From the NCBI RefSeq assembly GCF_001861355.1, contig NZ_MASN01000035.1, positions 372,001 through 436,000 on the forward strand: a stretch of 64,000 bases of DNA. Direction: 5' to 3'. The notes under the pieces were generated by a model that was not told the DNA's origin, did no database searches, and saw only the letters and a program-made list of their open reading frames with translations. Position 1 is the first letter of the stretch. Each line of letters starts with the position of its first letter. Shown here one piece after another: positions 59,715 to 64,000 of the stretch. The DNA comes from Natrialba sp. SSL1 (GTDB taxonomy: Archaea > Halobacteriota > Halobacteria > Halobacteriales > Natrialbaceae). A program made the translations under genes and the position numbers.

Positions 59715-60659
59715 TCAGTTCGCGTCGCCGGCAGCCGCTTCCTCGGCGCTCGTTGGCGTTCCATCCGGAATGAACGCGGACGGATCGGTGCCAACCTCGT
59801 CACCGAGCTGCACCGTCGATCCAGCGTTTTCGCCGACGCCGGCCTGCTCGTCGTAGTCGGTGTCGGTGACGACGACATCAGTTGGGTTGCCGTTCGCACC
59901 GGCGTCGATCGCGACGTTCTGCCCGTTCATCTCGAGCTGGCAGTTGTCGACCTCGATCGTACCGGGTGCCCAGGCCCAGATCCCGCGGCCCTGGTAGCCC
60001 TCCTCGTTGATGTAGACACTCGAGTTCGTAACTTTGCTTCCCGCCGTCGCGAGACGGAAGTGGGAGACATAACAGTTCGCAGCGAAACAGCGGTCGATGT
60101 GGACCGTGCCGCCGCCGGCGTTTCCGGGTGCGGACGCGTAGATTGCGTTGTCCGCGAAGCCCTGAATGTTGACGTTCTGGAAGTCGATATGACCCGCGTG
60201 GTCGGGATCGACCCAGAAGGCGGTCTGACCGTGACCGCTGGAACTGCCGTTGCGGTCGTCCGAGCCGTCACCGAGGTAGACGTTCTCGATGGTACTCGAG
60301 CCACCGGAGTCGGAGATACCGAACGTCGCGGAGCCGGAGCCGGAGGTGTTCTCACCGGTGAAGCCGACGTTCCGGACGGTCCAGTCCTCACCGTGTGCGG
60401 TGACGATGATGTCCTGACCGGTGGTCATGTCGATAAGCTTGTTCTCCCAGGTCTCACCGGAACCGATCGTAATCGTCTGATTGTTGGCTTCGATGAGTTC
60501 GTAGTCCGTCTGGCCCGTTGCCGTACCGGCTACGCCAAGGGTCGTCGCTGCGGTTGCGACCGCTGCGATGGATTGGACGTAATTGCGGCGGGTTAAGCCT
60601 GAATTACGGCCGGTAGTCGGAGTATTCTCCGTATCGGACGGACGGGAATTCTGCGCCAT
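59715..60659 (-). CDS. Tat-exported right-handed beta-helix protein (short paralogue)
   Basis: The 314-residue protein has a Tat signal (TRRNYVQSIAAVATAATTLGVAG) and a beta-helix (NNQTITIGSGETWENKLIDMTTGQDIIV, VGFTGENTSG, IENVYLGDGSD, VNIQGFADNAIY). It ends PDGTPTSAEEAAAGDAN, which matches PEGTPTSAVEAASGETS of the longer paralogue, so the two differ mainly by the C-terminal repeat region. It is predicted to be exported and may bind surface glycans; no catalytic residues are evident. The promoter is described at 60687-60730. No operon partner is seen. Confidence 0.8.
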   Translation of the reverse strand: MAQNSRPSDTENTPTTGRNSGLTRRNYVQSIAAVATAATTLGVAGTATGQTDYELIEANNQTITIGSGETWENKLIDMTTGQDIIVTAHGEDWTVRNVGFTGENTSGSGSATFGISDSGGSSTIENVYLGDGSDDRNGSSSGHGQTAFWVDPDHAGHIDFQNVNIQGFADNAIYASAPGNAGGGTVHIDRCFAANCYVSHFRLATAGSKVTNSSVYINEEGYQGRGIWAWAPGTIEVDNCQLEMNGQNVAIDAGANGNPTDVVVTDTDYDEQAGVGENAGSTVQLGDEVGTDPSAFIPDGTPTSAEEAAAGDAN

Positions 60660-60686
60660 ACACTACCGTAACAGAACCTTATACTC

Positions 60687-60730
60687 ATAAACCTTTCCTT
60701 GGACTTGGAGATTAAATTTACAGATAGTAT
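60687..60730 (-). promoter_or_regulatory. Promoter of the short beta-helix gene (shared architecture)
   Basis: The minus strand carries CTGTAAATTTAA, then GGAAAGG (BRE-like) and TTTATGAG (TATA-like), with the ATG at 60659 about 30 bp away. The plus-strand reading TAAATTTACAGATAGTA matches the 58.96-kb promoter with two differences in the aligned core. Confidence 0.6.
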
Positions 60731-60854
60731 TGTGAACAGTACTGGATTGGTCACAATGAAAGACGATTCACTCACGAAAATACGAACGAAAAACGGTACA
60801 AACGGTTCCCGTAATCCCCTGTTTCCGAATAAATAGCTGTTTAATAGATGATTG

Positions 60855-60872
60855 ACGGCCGCTGGCGGCCGT
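60855..60872. terminator. GC-rich hairpin followed by T-run
   Basis: ACGGCCG-CTGG-CGGCCGT is a perfect 7-bp stem, followed on the plus strand by TTTTA. It lies between the stop of the GT-C-like gene and the short beta-helix promoter. The T-run would suit plus-strand transcripts, but no gene lies upstream on that strand, so it may be a boundary hairpin. Confidence 0.4.
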
Positions 60873-61075
60873 TTTACTGACTGCTGCCGACTGTCGTTCG
60901 AACCGGAGTGAGCGATCGTTTATCGCCGAAACGGTCGGTCCAGTTCCTGGTTACCCACACCGGCTCGGATCAATACGAGACTTCTTTCGCTCGAGACTCG
61001 CTCGAGACGTGGGTGAGTAATGAACACAGACGACAGTACATCGAAGACGAGAGTGTCAGACGTTCCGACGCGATC

Positions 61076-62884
61076 CTATGCTGGCGCGCCGCTCCCGCCC
61101 GATGCGTCTACGGCGTACATCTCGAACTCGCTGTTCGAGACGACTTTGTTCACGCCCGGCTGTTGTGAGGCGTCGTCGAGTGCGGCCTCGCTGTAGTGCA
61201 GTTCCTGATAGACGTCGACCTCTCTGGTGACGTCGTACTCGGTGACGATGAAGTAGTAGTCGAGATCGTTGTAGGCGCCGGTGTAGTTCCCGGCCTCCCA
61301 CAGTTCGGGATCGACCTCACCGCTTGCCGTGCCTGCGCCCGAAAGTGGGTCGTCACGTTCGAGTCCGTACAGTCCGTGGTCGTACCGGAACGGATCGTAG
61401 CCGAGTCCGGCGTGTGGTCGGTCCTCTGCACCGTGGTCGAAGGCGGTTTCGTAGCCGCTGAACTTCTGGTCGGTAACGTGTTGGCCAGGGTTGTAGATGA
61501 TCGGCGACGCGTACACCGTCATCAGCCCGAGAACGAGACACGCACCGAGTGCGACCGCTGCAATTGCGTTCGCACCCGGTGTCGTGATGTATCGTGAGAG
61601 TCCGCCAATCACGTGCGCGATGGCAATCGCACCGAGGATCGTCAACAGGACGTAGATGAACCCGACCTGTCGGAACGCCATCGTTGGCGTCCCGACGAAG
61701 TAGACGAGGAAGATCCCACCGAGCGGGACGAGCGCGAGCGCGAAGTAGGTGACGAGCGTCGACGTATCGCGATCGGTAGCGGTCCAGCCGAACCACATAA
61801 CCAGCACGAAGAGGCCGGCTGCGAGGCCGATTACGGCGGCGTCGAGAAAGAGCAGGACGAACATCTCACCGAGGCTGCCACCGATTTCCGTGAGCGAGCC
61901 GCCGCGCTGGTCGACCGTCTCGCCACCGCCGATATCGGCGGAAAACATACCGTAGACCAGCCCGGAGACGGCGCTCTGGAACCGTTCGTTCGTTACTGCC
62001 CAGAGCGTGAAGATCGCACCGAGGACGACCGCGTGCGTGTACGTCGTCGGATGCTCAACGACGGGGTGGTCCTCGTAGCGCCAGCGAGCGAGGTACTGCA
62101 GACCCGCGACCGTCCCGACGAGGACGACGACGTTGATCATCTGCTGTGGATGGACGAGTAAGAGCGCGATCCCCGAGAAGTAGATGAGCAGACTGAACGG
62201 CGAGAGGCCGAACGGCAACTGTTCGATCGTCGACCGGCGGTGTAAGTAGGCGACGAACGCGAAGATGACGACCGGCACCAGAAACAGCGCGTTCGAGTTC
62301 GTGTGGACGCCCATGTGCGTCGCGATGTTGTTGATCGGCAACACCATCCAGGAGACGACCGCGGCGACACCAACCGCGAGCCCGTTGCCGGTCATATCCC
62401 GAACGACGAGCGGGACGAACACCAGGAACGGGATAAACAGGATGACGACGCTGAGCAACAGTGCTCGTTCGATTGGAATGCCTGCGAGGAAGTGGATCAC
62501 CGCCGCAATCGAGTGTATCCCCGGATAGAACAGTTCGTGGGGCTGCAAGCCGCCGTCGACGATGTCCCGCGTCCAGCCGAGGTGCGTGAGCGCGTCACCC
62601 ATGCCGGAGAACCGGTAGTCGCGGATCAACGGCAGGCTCACGATGGCCGTCACTGTCGTCGCACCGAGCGCGATCGCAACACCCTGCTGGCGGCCACGAC
62701 AACCGAGTGCCAACACGACCGCAATCGCGAGCGCAATCGCGAACCCGATCCAGGTTGCAGTTGGCGTTCCCGCAAAGATCGACGGCTCGTACCCTGTCGC
62801 CGGGTTCGCGCGTGCGATGACGAGTCCGACGGCGAGAGCGAGGAACCCGCCTGCGAACGTGGTGTTGAGGACCGATCTATTCAT
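61076..62884 (-). CDS. GT-C-like multi-spanning membrane protein
   Basis: The 602-residue protein has an N-terminal membrane anchor and about twelve further hydrophobic helices to residue 475, then an extracellular C-terminal domain of about 125 residues. An acidic first outer loop (SGMGDALTHLGWTRDIVDGG, with D-A-L-T-H) recalls the catalytic loop of GT-C glycosyltransferases. Other features are HPQQMINVVV and FSGYETAFDHG at the membrane boundary. It probably transfers or handles lipid-linked sugars, but no specific family is recognised. The ATG at 62884 (MNRSVLNTTF) is preferred to the ORF start at 62944. Confidence 0.7.
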   Translation of the reverse strand: MNRSVLNTTFAGGFLALAVGLVIARANPATGYEPSIFAGTPTATWIGFAIALAIAVVLALGCRGRQQGVAIALGATTVTAIVSLPLIRDYRFSGMGDALTHLGWTRDIVDGGLQPHELFYPGIHSIAAVIHFLAGIPIERALLLSVVILFIPFLVFVPLVVRDMTGNGLAVGVAAVVSWMVLPINNIATHMGVHTNSNALFLVPVVIFAFVAYLHRRSTIEQLPFGLSPFSLLIYFSGIALLLVHPQQMINVVVLVGTVAGLQYLARWRYEDHPVVEHPTTYTHAVVLGAIFTLWAVTNERFQSAVSGLVYGMFSADIGGGETVDQRGGSLTEIGGSLGEMFVLLFLDAAVIGLAAGLFVLVMWFGWTATDRDTSTLVTYFALALVPLGGIFLVYFVGTPTMAFRQVGFIYVLLTILGAIAIAHVIGGLSRYITTPGANAIAAVALGACLVLGLMTVYASPIIYNPGQHVTDQKFSGYETAFDHGAEDRPHAGLGYDPFRYDHGLYGLERDDPLSGAGTASGEVDPELWEAGNYTGAYNDLDYYFIVTEYDVTREVDVYQELHYSEAALDDASQQPGVNKVVSNSEFEMYAVDASGGSGAPA

Positions 62885-63283
62885 CGTATCACACTCACAA
62901 TAGGTTGGTGCCGCGTATCGATACGCATCTCTTGGCGTTCCCACACCGAATTGGCGGTTTGTTATACGGAACTTATCAACGACAGTGGGTAAGAGACGAG
63001 CAACTCCACAAATCGAGCAGCTGACCGTGGGGAGAACCCGTGAGCGGACTCAGTTCAGACGCCGGGTACGACGCTCATACAGTCCACTGGACGACTGTGA
63101 CACACAAAACCGAACGGCGAGAGCGCCACCGACCGAACCGGACTGCTGATCGAACTGACACTGTACGACCTCGTTGTCCCAACCCAGAGGGTCGGCTATG
63201 CATCGATTTCACAGTTGGCGACCGATCAACGGTTCTGATGGTTTTTGTAGCCGCTCGTGGTTCGTCGAGGCGATACACACCCC
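62885..63283. other. 399-bp divergent intergenic region
   Basis: Separates the GT-C-like gene (minus) from the PP-loop gene (plus). GTATAACAAA (minus strand, about 62960-62969) and GGTTTTTGTA (plus, about 63240) are candidate promoter elements. No gene is seen. Confidence 0.35.
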
Positions 63284-64000
63284 ATGTCATCGATCACCGT
63301 CGACCCCCCAACCGTCTCCGGCTCCACACTCGAGTGCGACGTGCAGCCATCGCCGGATCTGCGCCGTTTCTTCACGGACGAACCGTTCCGCGTGAGCTAC
63401 GACCGGCCGCTCAAGGACGTGCCGGAGGGTATTCTCGTGATCCCCGTCCTCGCACAGGTCTGTCCGGTCGCCTGGGCCAACGGCGCGGACGTCTACGTCG
63501 AGGAAGTGGACGCGGCGTTCGCGCGCGCACTCGTGGACGTACAGGAATCACTGTGTGCGATGCACGACTTTCTCGAGGGCGGCGAGCTGTACGCGAAGCG
63601 AGTAACGGAGCAGGAGCCTTCGGCAGACGAACGCGATGCTGCGGACGCTGACAGCGCCCTCCTCTTTACCGGCGGCGTCGACTCCACCTGTTCGTACGTC
63701 CGCCACCGCGAGGAGACCCCCACCCTCGTCAGCATCCGCGGCTGGACCATCACCATGGATCCCGCTGACGACCAGGACTGGACTCACCTCCGCGACCGCG
63801 TCACCGACTTCGCCGCAGAGCGCGACCTCGACACCGCCTTCATCGAAACCAACGCCCTCTCCGCGCTCGACCACGCCATGCTGCTCGCCCACTACAAGCG
63901 CCACGTCGACGGGGCCTGGTACAGCTCCGTCGGCCACGGGCTGGGCCTCCTCGGCCTCTGTGCCCCCATGGCGTCCGCCCGCGCCATCGACGACCTCTAC
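63284..64000 (+). CDS. PP-loop ATP pyrophosphatase-like protein (partial, 3' end outside window)
   Basis: From the ATG at 63284 the frame stays open to the window edge (239 codons). After a 120-residue N-terminal domain (MSSITVDPPTVSGSTLECDV, VCPVAWANGADVYVEEVD) comes a PP-loop, ALLFTGGVDSTCSYVRH, at about residues 124-140, equivalent to the SGGxDS motif that binds ATP pyrophosphate in amidotransferases and thiolases. The later SVGHGLGLLGLCAPMAS suggests a Rossmann-like fold. Its target is unknown; a glycan- or nucleotide-modifying role is suggested by the GT-C-like neighbour, but only weakly. Confidence 0.7.
   Translation, partial: MSSITVDPPTVSGSTLECDVQPSPDLRRFFTDEPFRVSYDRPLKDVPEGILVIPVLAQVCPVAWANGADVYVEEVDAAFARALVDVQESLCAMHDFLEGGELYAKRVTEQEPSADERDAADADSALLFTGGVDSTCSYVRHREETPTLVSIRGWTITMDPADDQDWTHLRDRVTDFAAERDLDTAFIETNALSALDHAMLLAHYKRHVDGAWYSSVGHGLGLLGLCAPMASARAIDDLY

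Larger units (their letters stand above)
60660..61075. other. 416-bp region between GT-C-like gene and short beta-helix gene
   Basis: Contains the beta-helix promoter (60687-60730), a strong hairpin (60855-60872) and, from 60900, featureless DNA up to the stop of the 61.1-kb gene. No gene is recognised. Confidence 0.4.

Noticed and set aside
1-64000. CRISPR arrays or intact insertion sequences
   Set aside because: No array of regularly spaced identical repeats and no transposase core motif was seen; the only candidate mobile trace is the weak right-end relic near 56.7 kb.

Overview
The window looks like chromosomal DNA of a haloarchaeon, probably of the Natrialbales type. The inference rests on the very acidic, Asp/Glu-rich proteins, the high-GC third codon positions, the frequent CTCGAG hexamer, the haloarchaeal Tat-type signal peptides and lipoboxes, archaeal TATA/BRE promoters placed for leaderless transcripts, two TFB genes, a haloarchaeal RPA operon, and HTH_10 'bacterio-opsin activator'-like regulators. 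I see no rRNA, tRNA, CRISPR array or intact transposon. Most of the window reads as ordinary core and semi-core chromosome.

Layout. 1-3.6 kb: an RPA operon on the minus strand (RPA, RPA-associated protein, phosphoesterase running off the left edge). 3.8-5.5 kb: alanine dehydrogenase-like gene divergent from an Lrp/AsnC regulator, with a perfect palindrome between them. 5.6-13.2 kb: a lipoprotein, a riboflavin-pathway reductase, MsrA, a short GlpA-like dehydrogenase, an SDR, TFB, the cobalamin adenosyltransferase and a membrane protein. 13.3-18.7 kb: an ABC-2 exporter, CobQ, a CopG-type regulator and an MTH865-family protein. 19-22.5 kb: a large PAS/GAF/HTH_10 regulator and a small winged-helix regulator. 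22.7-25.7 kb: trehalose synthesis (otsA-otsB). 26-29.5 kb: an SCO1-like, TlpA-like, CcdA-like redox/copper operon flanked by two tiny zinc-ribbon genes, then a UspA. 29.6-34.6 kb: a giant HTH_10 regulator and a small relative. 35-43.6 kb: an antiporter with Usp-like tail, then glmS, glmU and glmM, which together form the UDP-GlcNAc pathway. 43.8-48.2 kb: a winged-helix regulator and three genes that resemble surface-glycan modification genes. 48.2-55.3 kb: HerA-like ATPase, a lipoprotein, the Rad25/XPB helicase and a second TFB. 56-64 kb: a DUF7344-type membrane regulator, two Tat-exported beta-helix proteins driven by near-identical promoters, a GT-C-like membrane protein, and a PP-loop ATPase cut by the right edge.

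Genes that appear to work together: rpa-rpap-rpe (single-stranded DNA handling); SCO-TlpA-CcdA (extracytoplasmic thiol/copper chemistry); glmS/glmU/glmM (amino-sugar nucleotide supply, possibly for the glycan genes nearby); otsA/otsB; and the pair of exported beta-helix proteins.

The least-explained signals are: a 62-codon ORF whose stop overlaps the glmS start; a structured leader before the DUF7344 gene; a promoter-linked 12-bp inverted repeat at 56.84-56.92 kb; a probable IS200/IS605 right-end relic beside it; a 20-bp-spaced direct repeat between two HTH_10 regulators; and the shared promoter block of the two beta-helix genes. All functional calls are from reading motifs by eye; no database search was run.
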